A stretch of DNA of 7,753 nucleotides from an uncultured Lachnospiraceae bacterium (GTDB lineage Bacteria; Bacillota; Clostridia; Lachnospirales; Lachnospiraceae): NCBI GenBank assembly GCA_946639085.1, contig CAMPBP010000054.1, positions 1 through 7,753 on the forward strand, in the 5' to 3' direction. Of the stretch, positions 1 to 6,322 are shown piece after piece (within the stretch, counting starts at the first letter, position 1; each line of letters starts with the position of its first letter). A program made the position numbers and the translations under genes. The notes beneath the pieces are model-generated. The model worked only from the letters and a program-made list of their open reading frames with translations. It was not told the origin of the DNA and did no database searches.

Positions 1-715
1 CGACTGGTTCGCGGCGAGCCTGTTTTTACTGCTCACGAACGGCTTTTACTTCTCAAGCCTCAATACGGTCAGATATTATCTCGCATTTGCGATCGCGCTT
101 TACTCGATAAAGTTCGTGCTTGTGGGGCGTCACCTTGAGTTTGTCGCGCTCATAGTGCTTGCGGCAACGATACATATGACGGTGCTCATCGTGATCCCGA
201 TATATTATCTGGCAAATCTTGAGTACAAGAAATGGCACATCGCGATAGTTGCGGCACTTACCGCGGCGTTGGTCGTTTTAAGAGAGCCGATACGAAAAGT
301 CGCTTTTTTGATATATCCGTACTATGACGGCTCGTATCTTGACGACTTTGACATATCGTATACGAACATCTTAAAGGCGGCAGCGGTACTCGTGTTCTCA
401 CTCATCTTTTATAAGAGCATCATAAAAGATGACAGGAAATTGAAGTTTTACTTTAACCTAAATGTGGGTGCGCTCATCGTTTTCTCGTGTCTTTGGTATC
501 TTCCCGAGTCCACGAGGATAGGATATTACTTAAGCGCTTCGAATATATTTTTGATCCCTGCGGTATTAAAGCGGATCGAAAACAAAAGATTAAGAACATT
601 CTTTACGATCGTTATAGCCCTCGCATACGCGGTGTTCTTTGTATTTTACTTAAGAACGCTCGATGCGACGGATATAAGGATACTACCATACAGGAACTGG
701 TTTTTTGCACGATGA
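1..715 (+). CDS. EpsG/Wzy-like polysaccharide polymerase, 3' part only
   Basis: This is the C-terminal part of an integral membrane protein; 237 codons are visible, reading from base 2 to the TGA at 713-715. The frame is open to the left edge, so the start lies outside the window. The visible part is almost all hydrophobic, with about seven or eight membrane segments separated by short basic loops. The region around visible residues 20-65 (NTVRYYLAFAI, then a hydrophobic helix carrying AATIHMTVLI) resembles the EpsG family, in which a conserved Arg and a later His lie in adjacent helices. EpsG-like proteins are thought to polymerise repeat units at the cytoplasmic membrane. A GTG at 116 could be read as a start, but the same frame continues upstream with EpsG-like sequence, so it is internal. 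The gene overlaps the next one by ATGA. A Wzy or O-antigen-ligase-like role is the main alternative. Confidence 0.75.
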   Translation, partial: DWFAASLFLLLTNGFYFSSLNTVRYYLAFAIALYSIKFVLVGRHLEFVALIVLAATIHMTVLIVIPIYYLANLEYKKWHIAIVAALTAALVVLREPIRKVAFLIYPYYDGSYLDDFDISYTNILKAAAVLVFSLIFYKSIIKDDRKLKFYFNLNVGALIVFSCLWYLPESTRIGYYLSASNIFLIPAVLKRIENKRLRTFFTIVIALAYAVFFVFYLRTLDATDIRILPYRNWFFAR

Positions 716-1500
716 AATATTCAATTATCACGGTTAGTCTTAATCCCGGCGAATCGCTTAAAAAGACTTTGGACAGCATAAAGGCTCAGACTTATCCCGA
801 ATACGAAGTCATCATAAAAGACGGCGGTTCGACGGACAATTCTCTTGCCGCGGTTCCCAAAGACATGCGCTATCGCATTATCTACGGAACCGACAAGGGT
901 ATTTACGATGCCATGAACATGGCTGTAAAGGGTGCGGTCGGTGACGTCGTGATCTTTTTAAATGCCGGCGATCTTTTCTACGACGAGCATGTGCTTGAAA
1001 AGATGACCGAAAAGATCGAGAAAGCCAAGTTAAAGCCGCCTTTTATCGCATACGGCGACATGTTCTCGCTTCGCGCGAACACTGTGGTGAAGGCATCCTC
1101 CAAGGTGACCCCCATGGTGTGCTACAACTACATCGCATGTCACCAGGCAACGCTTTACTCGATAGACGTTGTGCGCGACAACCCCTTCGACATTCGCTAC
1201 AAGATAAGGGCGGATTACGACCTGTTCTTAAAATGTTTCTTTGAGGAAAAGGCTTCTTTTTACTATCTTGACATGCCTGTCTGCAAGTACGAAGGCGGCG
1301 GCTACTCCGAGAAAAAGGACAACCGCGAGCGGGATCAAAAAGAGCACGAGCACATAGTAAATAAGTATATTCCAAGGAAAGTCATAGCACTTTGCAGGTT
1401 AAGGCTCTTCCTTACTTTCCACAAGGCGCGAAGCGTCATCGCAAAGTCGAGAGTTTTCGGCGGAGTATACGAAAAGATAAGAAGACTGTTTACGAGATAG
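712..1500 (+). CDS. GT2 family glycosyltransferase, WcaE-like
   Basis: The product is a 262-residue cytosolic or membrane-associated transferase that would add one sugar to a lipid-linked repeat unit. The GT-A fold begins at once: MKYSIITVSLNPGESLKKTLDSI (residues 1-23), then the nucleotide-binding KDGGSTDNS (36-44), the DKGIYDAMNMAV segment (61-72), and FLNAGD (82-87), which stands where many GT2 enzymes have DXD. Further on come CHQATLYS and an IRADYDLFLKCF segment typical of WcaE-type enzymes that act on extracellular polysaccharides. The C-terminal 50 residues are strongly basic and may contact the membrane. The frame stays open upstream to 487, but homology starts exactly at ATG 712, which overlaps the polymerase stop (ATGA) and suggests translational coupling. 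No strong ribosome binding site precedes it. Donor and acceptor cannot be read from the sequence. Confidence 0.88.
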   Translation: MKYSIITVSLNPGESLKKTLDSIKAQTYPEYEVIIKDGGSTDNSLAAVPKDMRYRIIYGTDKGIYDAMNMAVKGAVGDVVIFLNAGDLFYDEHVLEKMTEKIEKAKLKPPFIAYGDMFSLRANTVVKASSKVTPMVCYNYIACHQATLYSIDVVRDNPFDIRYKIRADYDLFLKCFFEEKASFYYLDMPVCKYEGGGYSEKKDNRERDQKEHEHIVNKYIPRKVIALCRLRLFLTFHKARSVIAKSRVFGGVYEKIRRLFTR

Positions 1501-1502
1501 GA
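1499..1502 (+). promoter_or_regulatory. Ribosome binding site for the first GT4 gene
   Basis: AGGA overlaps the stop codon of the GT2 gene and lies 6 bases before ATG 1509. It supports that start and suggests that ribosomes finishing the GT2 gene re-initiate here. Confidence 0.6.
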
Positions 1503-1508
1503 TAAAGC

Positions 1509-2813
1509 ATGAGAGTACTTTGGGTCACCAATTTCATACCCACGATGATCGCAAAGAAACTCGGCTCCTACGACAACTGTAAAGAGGGCTGGGTCTCTGG
1601 CATGCTTTCAAAGATAGTGGGGGACAAAGAAACCGCTATCACTCTCGCTATTGCATCGCCTGTGGGAAACAATGTACCGGAAGGGCTTGTTTCGCAAGTC
1701 GACGGCATAGCGTTTTACGGATTCCATGAAGGAAATCCGGAAAATTATGACGAGTCGCTTGAGAAGATCTTTGTTCAGATCGAAAAAGATTTCGCGCCCG
1801 ACATCATCCACGTATTCGGAACCGAATTTTCGCATACGAGAGCGGTCACCGAGAGCATAAGAAAGTACGGCGAGGTAACAAAGCTTGGCCGCGATAACGT
1901 ACTTATCGGCATGCAGGGCGTGGTGGGAGAGATAGCCGATCACTACCTTGACGGAGTGCCTGAGAACATCGCCAAAAAGAGATCGCTTCGGGATATCTTA
2001 AAAAGCGACGGCATGAAGGATCAGCAGTTTAAGTTCTCAGTCAGAAGCCAAAACGAGATAATAGCGCTCCTCGGTGCGGGGCATGTGACCGGAAGGACTT
2101 CTTTTGACAAAGCATATGTCACCAAATGGGCATTTAAATCGGCATATCACCACTTGAACGAAAACCTTCGCGATGAGTTTTATGAAGGTACGTGGGACGC
2201 CTCCGGGGCCGACAGGCATACGATCTTTTTGTGCCAGGCAAATTATCCGGTAAAAGGCATGCATTACGTGCTTAAGGCACTTCCGAAGATAATGGAGAAA
2301 TATCCCGACGTTAAGCTTCGAATCGCGGGAGATCCTATAACGAGGCACGCGACAATAAAAGAAAAGCTTAAGCTTCAGGAGTACGCAAAGTACTTGCTAA
2401 AACTTGAAGATGAAGTCGCAAAGAAAGCCGGAAAGGCCGCGGATATCAAATATCTGGGAACTCTCAGTGCCTCGGATATAAAAGAAGAGTATCTTAAAGC
2501 GGGCGTTTTCCTTTGCCCTTCAACGATAGAAAATTCGCCCAACTCGCTGGGGGAAGCGATGTTACTGGGGCTTCCGTGTGTATCCGCAAAAGTCGGCGGG
2601 GTGGCCGATATGATAGCGGACGGCGAGGGGTTTCTTTATACCGCAGGAGATGCAGACGGCCTTGCGGAGAGTATATGCAAGGTGTTTTCGCTAAGTGACG
2701 CCGACGCAGCATCGATGGGCAGCAGCGCCCGCGAAAGAGCGCTTAAGACTCACGACAGAGAGAACAATTACAAGACTCTTCTTGAAATATATAAGAGCAT
2801 GGCAAAAGATTAA
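1509..2813 (+). CDS. GT4 family glycosyltransferase
   Basis: The product is a 434-residue GT-B glycosyltransferase. The N-terminal Rossmann domain starts MRVLWVTNFIP and carries DIIHVFGTEFSHT around residue 100. The C-terminal domain starts near residue 237 (HTIFLCQANYPVKGMHYVLKAL) and holds the GT4 signature FLCPSTIENSPNSLGEAM with the E-x7-E pair at E341 and E349, followed by GLPCVSAKVGG. In the phosphate-binding motif the usual Lys is present (K249), but the preceding Arg seems to be replaced by an uncharged residue. There is no signal peptide or membrane segment, so it should act at the inner face of the membrane. It starts 8 bases after the GT2 gene. GT4 enzymes mostly use UDP- or GDP-sugars; which one cannot be told here. 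Retaining chemistry follows from family knowledge. Confidence 0.88.
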   Translation: MRVLWVTNFIPTMIAKKLGSYDNCKEGWVSGMLSKIVGDKETAITLAIASPVGNNVPEGLVSQVDGIAFYGFHEGNPENYDESLEKIFVQIEKDFAPDIIHVFGTEFSHTRAVTESIRKYGEVTKLGRDNVLIGMQGVVGEIADHYLDGVPENIAKKRSLRDILKSDGMKDQQFKFSVRSQNEIIALLGAGHVTGRTSFDKAYVTKWAFKSAYHHLNENLRDEFYEGTWDASGADRHTIFLCQANYPVKGMHYVLKALPKIMEKYPDVKLRIAGDPITRHATIKEKLKLQEYAKYLLKLEDEVAKKAGKAADIKYLGTLSASDIKEEYLKAGVFLCPSTIENSPNSLGEAMLLGLPCVSAKVGGVADMIADGEGFLYTAGDADGLAESICKVFSLSDADAASMGSSARERALKTHDRENNYKTLLEIYKSMAKD

Positions 2814-2840
2814 ATATCGATTTGACCAAACGGTGGACAA

Positions 2841-3536
2841 ATGAGCAAAGTGTGCATAATAACCGCAAGAGGCGGTTCAAAGAGAATACCCAAAAAGAAC
2901 ATAAAGGATTTCCTCGGAAAACCGATAATCGCTTACAGCATCGAAGCCGCGCTTAAAAGCGGTGTGTTCGATGAAGTGATGGTGAGCACCGACAGCGACG
3001 AGATCGCAGAGGTCGCTAAAAAGTACGGAGCGAAAGTCCCTTTCTTAAGAAGCGATTCAAACTCCAACGATTTTGCAACCACAAGAGACGTGCTTAAAGA
3101 GGTCATTGAAAACTATAAAGCCGAGGGAAAAGACTTTGACATGTTCATGTGTCTCTATCCGACCGCGCCTTTTGTAAGTGCGGAGAGGTTAAAAGAAGCC
3201 GTGCAAAAGCTTGAAGCTTCCGATGCATATTCACTTGTATCGGTCGTGAGATTTTCTTTCCCGCCCCAGCGAGGCGTGGTGGTAAGAGACGGCTATATGC
3301 AGTGGGTCAATCCCGAGCACGCGCTCACAAGAAGCCAGGACCTTGAGCCCGTTTACCACGATGCGGGACAGTTTTACGCAGAAAAAACAGAACCTTTCTT
3401 AAAGGAGTTTTCGCTCGTGACTTCCAAGACCGTGCCTTTCGAGCTCGGCGAAGAAGAGGTTCAGGACATAGATACTTTTTCAGACTGGCAGATGGCTGAA
3501 ATGAAATACAAGATACTTAATTCAATGGGAGAATAG
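2841..3536 (+). CDS. pseF: Pseudaminic acid cytidylyltransferase (CMP-Pse synthetase)
   Basis: The product is a 231-residue cytosolic enzyme that activates a nonulosonic acid with CTP to give the CMP-sugar plus pyrophosphate. The N-terminal CTP-binding motif is IITARGGSKRIPKKNIK (residues 6-22), followed by GKPIIAYSIEAAL and VMVSTDSDEIAEVA. Later come LYPTAPFVSAERL, TRSQDLEPVYHDAGQFY and EVQDIDTFSDW; D209 and D211 in the last match the metal-binding Asp pair of NeuA-type enzymes. The SNDFATTRDVL and SQDLEPVYHDAGQFY segments fit the PseF branch better than sialic acid (NeuA) or legionaminic acid (LegF) synthetases. That assignment relies on recognised family patterns, not a search. The start follows a 27-base gap with GGTGGA 3 bases upstream. 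The stop directly abuts the next gene, as expected for the last two steps of one pathway. Confidence 0.87.
   Translation: MSKVCIITARGGSKRIPKKNIKDFLGKPIIAYSIEAALKSGVFDEVMVSTDSDEIAEVAKKYGAKVPFLRSDSNSNDFATTRDVLKEVIENYKAEGKDFDMFMCLYPTAPFVSAERLKEAVQKLEASDAYSLVSVVRFSFPPQRGVVVRDGYMQWVNPEHALTRSQDLEPVYHDAGQFYAEKTEPFLKEFSLVTSKTVPFELGEEEVQDIDTFSDWQMAEMKYKILNSMGE
3527..3532 (+). promoter_or_regulatory. Ribosome binding site for pseI inside the 3' end of pseF
   Basis: GGGAGA lies within the last codons of pseF, 4 bases before ATG 3537. The stop TAG and the start ATG touch (TAGATG), so pseF and pseI are likely coupled in translation. Confidence 0.55.
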
Positions 3537-4568
3537 ATGTTTCACTTATTTGAAAAGATAGAAAAGGGCGATGTATATGTGATAGCCGAGATGAGCGCCA
3601 ACCACGGCGGAAGTCTCGAGAATGCGCTGGAGCTTGTGCGTAAGGCCAAAGAAGCCGGCGCAGACTGCCTTAAGATACAGACTTATACGGCAGACACACT
3701 CACCATCGACTGCGACAACGAATACTTTAAGATAAAAGGCGGTCTTTGGGACGGATACAAGCTTTACGATCTTTACGGCGACGCCAACACTCCCTGGGAG
3801 TGGCATAAGGCCATCAAAGACGAGTGTGACAGGGTTGGGATCGATTTTCTTTCTACCCCGTTTGACAATACGGCAGTTGATTTTTTAACGGATCTTGGCT
3901 GTGAAGCGATCAAGATCGCAAGCTTCGAACTTCCCGACGTGATGCTCATAGAATATGCGGCATCGAAGGGCCTTCCGATGATCATCTCATGCGGAATGGG
4001 AACGCCCGAGGATATTGAAGATGCGCTCGCCGCTTGCAAAAGAGCCGGAAACGACAAAGTCGTGTTACTTAAATGTTGCAGCGAATATCCCGCAAACTGG
4101 GAAGACATGCATCTTGGAAACATTAAGGACATGAAAGAGCGCTTTAACGTGCCCGTCGGTCTTTCCGATCATTCGGAGGGAAGCCTTGCGGCGGTTGTGG
4201 GCGTCACGCTCGGAGCGTGCGTGGTCGAAAAGCACGTATGTCTCTCCAGAGCCATCAAGACTGCGGACTCGGAATTTTCCATGGAGATCGAAGAGTTTGC
4301 GAAAATGGTCAAAGACATCAAAAATGCCAAGGCGATCGCAGCGGGTCCGTCTTATGCTCTTACGGACAAAGAAAGATCATCAACCGTCTTCCGTCGTTCG
4401 CTTTTTGCAATAAAGGATATAAACGAGGGCGACATCATAACCGAAGAAAACGTTCGATCGATACGACCCGGATACGGCATAAAGCCAAAATATTTCGCGG
4501 ATCTAAAAGGCAAGCCCGCAAAGAAAAGCGTTAAACGCGGTGAACCTATAACCGAGGATATGCTATGA
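3537..4568 (+). CDS. pseI: Pseudaminic acid synthase
   Basis: The product is a 343-residue NeuB-family synthase that condenses phosphoenolpyruvate with a 6-deoxy diacetamido altrose-type sugar to give pseudaminic acid, releasing phosphate. The TIM-barrel domain opens VIAEMSANHGGSLENAL, with catalytic-type E18, then GADCLKIQTYTADT. The segment FKIKGGLWDGYKLYDLYGDANTPWEWHK (about residues 63-90) is typical of PseI rather than NeuB or LegI. The metal-binding histidines are in GLSDHSEGS (H212) and VVEKHVCL (H233), with the 21-residue spacing known from NeuB. Residues about 285-343 form the SAF (antifreeze-like) domain, with FRRSLFAIKDINEGDIIT and ENVRSIRPGYGIKP; in relatives this domain closes the active site of the partner subunit. 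Full length, with no damage visible. It abuts pseF upstream and overlaps the formyltransferase gene downstream by ATGA. Confidence 0.92.
   Translation: MFHLFEKIEKGDVYVIAEMSANHGGSLENALELVRKAKEAGADCLKIQTYTADTLTIDCDNEYFKIKGGLWDGYKLYDLYGDANTPWEWHKAIKDECDRVGIDFLSTPFDNTAVDFLTDLGCEAIKIASFELPDVMLIEYAASKGLPMIISCGMGTPEDIEDALAACKRAGNDKVVLLKCCSEYPANWEDMHLGNIKDMKERFNVPVGLSDHSEGSLAAVVGVTLGACVVEKHVCLSRAIKTADSEFSMEIEEFAKMVKDIKNAKAIAAGPSYALTDKERSSTVFRRSLFAIKDINEGDIITEENVRSIRPGYGIKPKYFADLKGKPAKKSVKRGEPITEDML
4554..4557 (+). promoter_or_regulatory. Ribosome binding site for the formyltransferase gene
   Basis: GAGG lies inside the 3' end of pseI, 7 bases before ATG 4565. It supports the ATGA-overlap start. Confidence 0.5.
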
Positions 4569-5140
4569 AGATATTGTTTCTTTATAACAACGACTGTGCT
4601 TTGGAGCTTTTAAACAGTATAAAGGATCTGGGGCACGAGACGGTCGCATACAGCGAAAGGCTTACGGTTGACTTTATAAAAGAGGGCGGGTTCGATCTTG
4701 CGGTAAGCTACACATACCGATACATACTGACCGACGAGCTTATAAATGCTCTTAAAGGTAATGTTGTGAACATACATAACGCATATCTTCCGTACAACAG
4801 AGGCGCCGATCCGAACCTTTGGAGTCTTGTCGAGGGCACGCCCAGAGGCGTGACGCTTCACTACATAAGTGCGGGGCTTGACAAGGGCGATATAATAGCT
4901 CAGAGACTTGTGACGGAAGGTGACGGAAAGACGCTTAAGTCCTCGTACGATAATCTTGATAAGAACGCCAAAGAGATGTTTCTTGAGGCGTTTAAGGATT
5001 ATGATAAGTGGAATGAATTAAGGCATGCTCCGAGCGGCAGCGGTACTTATCATTCCCTTAAGGACGGCGAGAAGATAAAGAGCGTGATAACGTCGTATGA
5101 CATGAAGATATCCGACTTTTTAGAGGCACTTAAAGCATGA
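4565..5140 (+). CDS. Formyltransferase-fold protein, probable sugar N-formyltransferase
   Basis: The product is a 191-residue protein with the formyltransferase fold of Fmt and GART enzymes, which use N10-formyltetrahydrofolate. The core VVNIHNAYLPYNRGADPNLWSLVEGTPRG, then VTLHYISAGLDKGDIIAQR, holds the catalytic triad: N69 and H71 (in NIH) and D106 (in LDKGD). The GADPNLW form is typical of small formyltransferases found in polysaccharide and nonulosonic acid clusters, not of Met-tRNA formyltransferase. The N-terminal part is short (MKILFLYNNDCALELL), and the C-terminal extension of tRNA enzymes is missing, so the protein is close to the bare catalytic domain. It overlaps pseI and the next glycosyltransferase gene by ATGA on both sides. 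The inferred role is N-formylation of an amino group on pseudaminic acid or its precursor; another amino sugar of the repeat unit is possible. Confidence 0.82.
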   Translation: MKILFLYNNDCALELLNSIKDLGHETVAYSERLTVDFIKEGGFDLAVSYTYRYILTDELINALKGNVVNIHNAYLPYNRGADPNLWSLVEGTPRGVTLHYISAGLDKGDIIAQRLVTEGDGKTLKSSYDNLDKNAKEMFLEAFKDYDKWNELRHAPSGSGTYHSLKDGEKIKSVITSYDMKISDFLEALKA

Positions 5141-6261
5141 AACTTGTATTTGTCTCCAACTACATAAACCACCACCAGACCGCATTGTGCGAAGAGTTAA
5201 ATCGGCTTGCGGGCGGAAGTTTTGCGTTCATAGAGACCGAAGAAATGTCCGAAGAACGCCTGGCGATGGGCTGGGACAGTAAAGCAGGCGAGCTTTCGTA
5301 TGTAGTTAAGGGATATGCTTATCCTTATGAGATGCGCGACCTTATAAGGGACGCAGATTGTGTGATATTCGGAGGGGCCGAGGACGAGAAACTGATAGTT
5401 CCGCGACTTGAAGCCGGAAAGTTCACGATAAGATATTCCGAAAGACTTTACAAGGAAGGGCGCTGGAAGTTCATAACTCCGAAGGGACTTATGAAAAAAT
5501 ACCGCGACCACATAAGATTTCGGAAAAATGACGCATATCTTCTTTGCGCCGGAGCGTATGTGGCGGGAGATTACAGGCTCATAGGAGCATATCCGAAAAA
5601 GAAGTTTAAGTTCGGATATTTCCCTGCGGTGTATGAATATGCCGACGTGCACGAAAAAAGACGCGGCAACGATAAGCTTAACATCCTCTGGGCTGCCAGA
5701 TTTATCGACTGGAAACATCCGGAAGTGATGGTGTTCCTGGCAAGAGAACTTAAAAAGGCGGGCATACCGTTTAATATCACGATGATCGGCGAGGGAGATC
5801 TCTTCAAGAAGACAAGAGGATTTGCAAAGCACCTTGACGTGTCGGACAAGATAACCTTTACCGGGGCAAAGACGCCTGAAGAAGTGCGTGAGAGGATGCT
5901 TGCTTCGGACATATTTGTTGTGACCTCCGACAGACTCGAAGGCTGGGGCGCCGTTGTAAACGAAGCCATGAATTCGGGAGCCGTAGTCATCGCACCAAAA
6001 CAGATCGGTGCAGCGCCTTATCTTATTAACAATGCGGTAAACGGATTTTTATATAATGCTACGGACTACAGGCAGTTGTTTGATATCATCGACGGCCTTT
6101 ACAAAGATAAAGATAAGATGCTTGAGATAGGCAGCAAAGCGTACGAGACCATGGTAAACACATGGAACGCAAAGGTTGCCGCAAAAAGGCTTTGGGAATT
6201 TATTGAAGATCCCCGGCATAAGATTTCGGATTATAAAGAAGGCCCGATGTCGAGGGCATGA
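5137..6261 (+). CDS. GT4 family glycosyltransferase
   Basis: The product is a 374-residue GT-B glycosyltransferase. The N-terminal domain starts MKLVFVSNYINHHQTALCEEL and contains CVIFGGAEDEKL and an IRYSERLYKEGRW segment. The C-terminal domain starts near residue 182 with LNILWAARFIDWKHPEVMV, where R188 and K193 are the usual donor-phosphate contacts, then MIGEGDL, ITFTGAKTPEEV and VTSDRLEGWGAVVNEAMNSGAVVIA with the E-x7-E pair E268/E276. There is no signal peptide or membrane helix; it should act in the cytosol on lipid-linked acceptors. The start overlaps the formyltransferase stop (ATGA), so both proteins are probably made together. That pairing suggests, but does not prove, that it acts on or next to the formylated sugar. 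Arginine codons are mostly AGA, AGG and CGC, with one CGT in 24, like the genes before it. Confidence 0.88.
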   Translation: MKLVFVSNYINHHQTALCEELNRLAGGSFAFIETEEMSEERLAMGWDSKAGELSYVVKGYAYPYEMRDLIRDADCVIFGGAEDEKLIVPRLEAGKFTIRYSERLYKEGRWKFITPKGLMKKYRDHIRFRKNDAYLLCAGAYVAGDYRLIGAYPKKKFKFGYFPAVYEYADVHEKRRGNDKLNILWAARFIDWKHPEVMVFLARELKKAGIPFNITMIGEGDLFKKTRGFAKHLDVSDKITFTGAKTPEEVRERMLASDIFVVTSDRLEGWGAVVNEAMNSGAVVIAPKQIGAAPYLINNAVNGFLYNATDYRQLFDIIDGLYKDKDKMLEIGSKAYETMVNTWNAKVAAKRLWEFIEDPRHKISDYKEGPMSRA

Positions 6262-6308
6262 CTATAAACTTAAAGGGTTTCGTTATTGGGGAGAACGACG
6301 GAATTTAA
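6258..6308 (+). CDS. 16-codon reading frame, possible gene remnant or leader
   Basis: ATG 6258 overlaps the stop of the GT4 gene (ATGA), as real gene junctions do elsewhere in this window, and has GAGG at 6252-6255 upstream. It encodes MTINLKGFVIGENDGI and ends at TAA 6306-6308, which overlaps the ribosome binding site of the dehydratase gene. It may be the surviving 5' end of a lost gene, a device coupling translation across the gap, or chance. No family can be recognised in 16 residues. Confidence 0.25.
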   Translation: MTINLKGFVIGENDGI

Positions 6309-6313
6309 GGAGA
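6307..6313 (+). promoter_or_regulatory. Strong ribosome binding site of the dehydratase gene
   Basis: AAGGAGA lies 9 bases before ATG 6323 and is the strongest Shine-Dalgarno sequence in the window. It fixes the start of the last gene, whose N-terminus then reads MIFKKKQDGLTYF. The 61-base gap before this gene (6262-6322) shows no clear promoter boxes and no hairpin followed by a T run. Confidence 0.7.
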
Positions 6314-6322
6314 CGGTTTTTA

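Noticed and set aside
82..115. GTG 116 as the start of the polymerase gene
   Set aside because: The same frame is open from base 2 and carries the conserved EpsG-like Arg-containing helix, so the gene starts outside the window.
487..711. 75 extra codons in frame upstream of the GT2 gene
   Set aside because: This stretch overlaps the polymerase coding region in another frame and its translation is not glycosyltransferase-like. Family homology starts at ATG 712.
712..1500. GT2 inactive because NAGD replaces DXD
   Set aside because: FLNAGD/FLNSGD is the usual form of this motif in WcaE-like GT2 enzymes, so it does not suggest loss of function.
2841..4568. Sialic acid (NeuA/NeuB) or legionaminic acid (LegF/LegI) assignment
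   Set aside because: The KGGLWDGYKLYDLYGDANTPWEW type segment and the SQDLEPVYHDAGQFY motif fit the Pse branch better. A search against characterised enzymes would settle it.
5197..5832. Long open frame of 211 codons on the minus strand
   Set aside because: It lies wholly antisense to the GT4 gene, shows no recognisable domain, and is rich in Ser, Ile and Arg as expected of a shadow frame. The same applies to the minus frames at 3773-4132, 5571-5990 and 7429-7734.
6262..6322. Promoter or terminator in the 61-base gap
   Set aside because: I found no good -35/-10 pair and no GC-rich stem followed by a T run. The short TTTTT at 6317-6321 has no stem before it.
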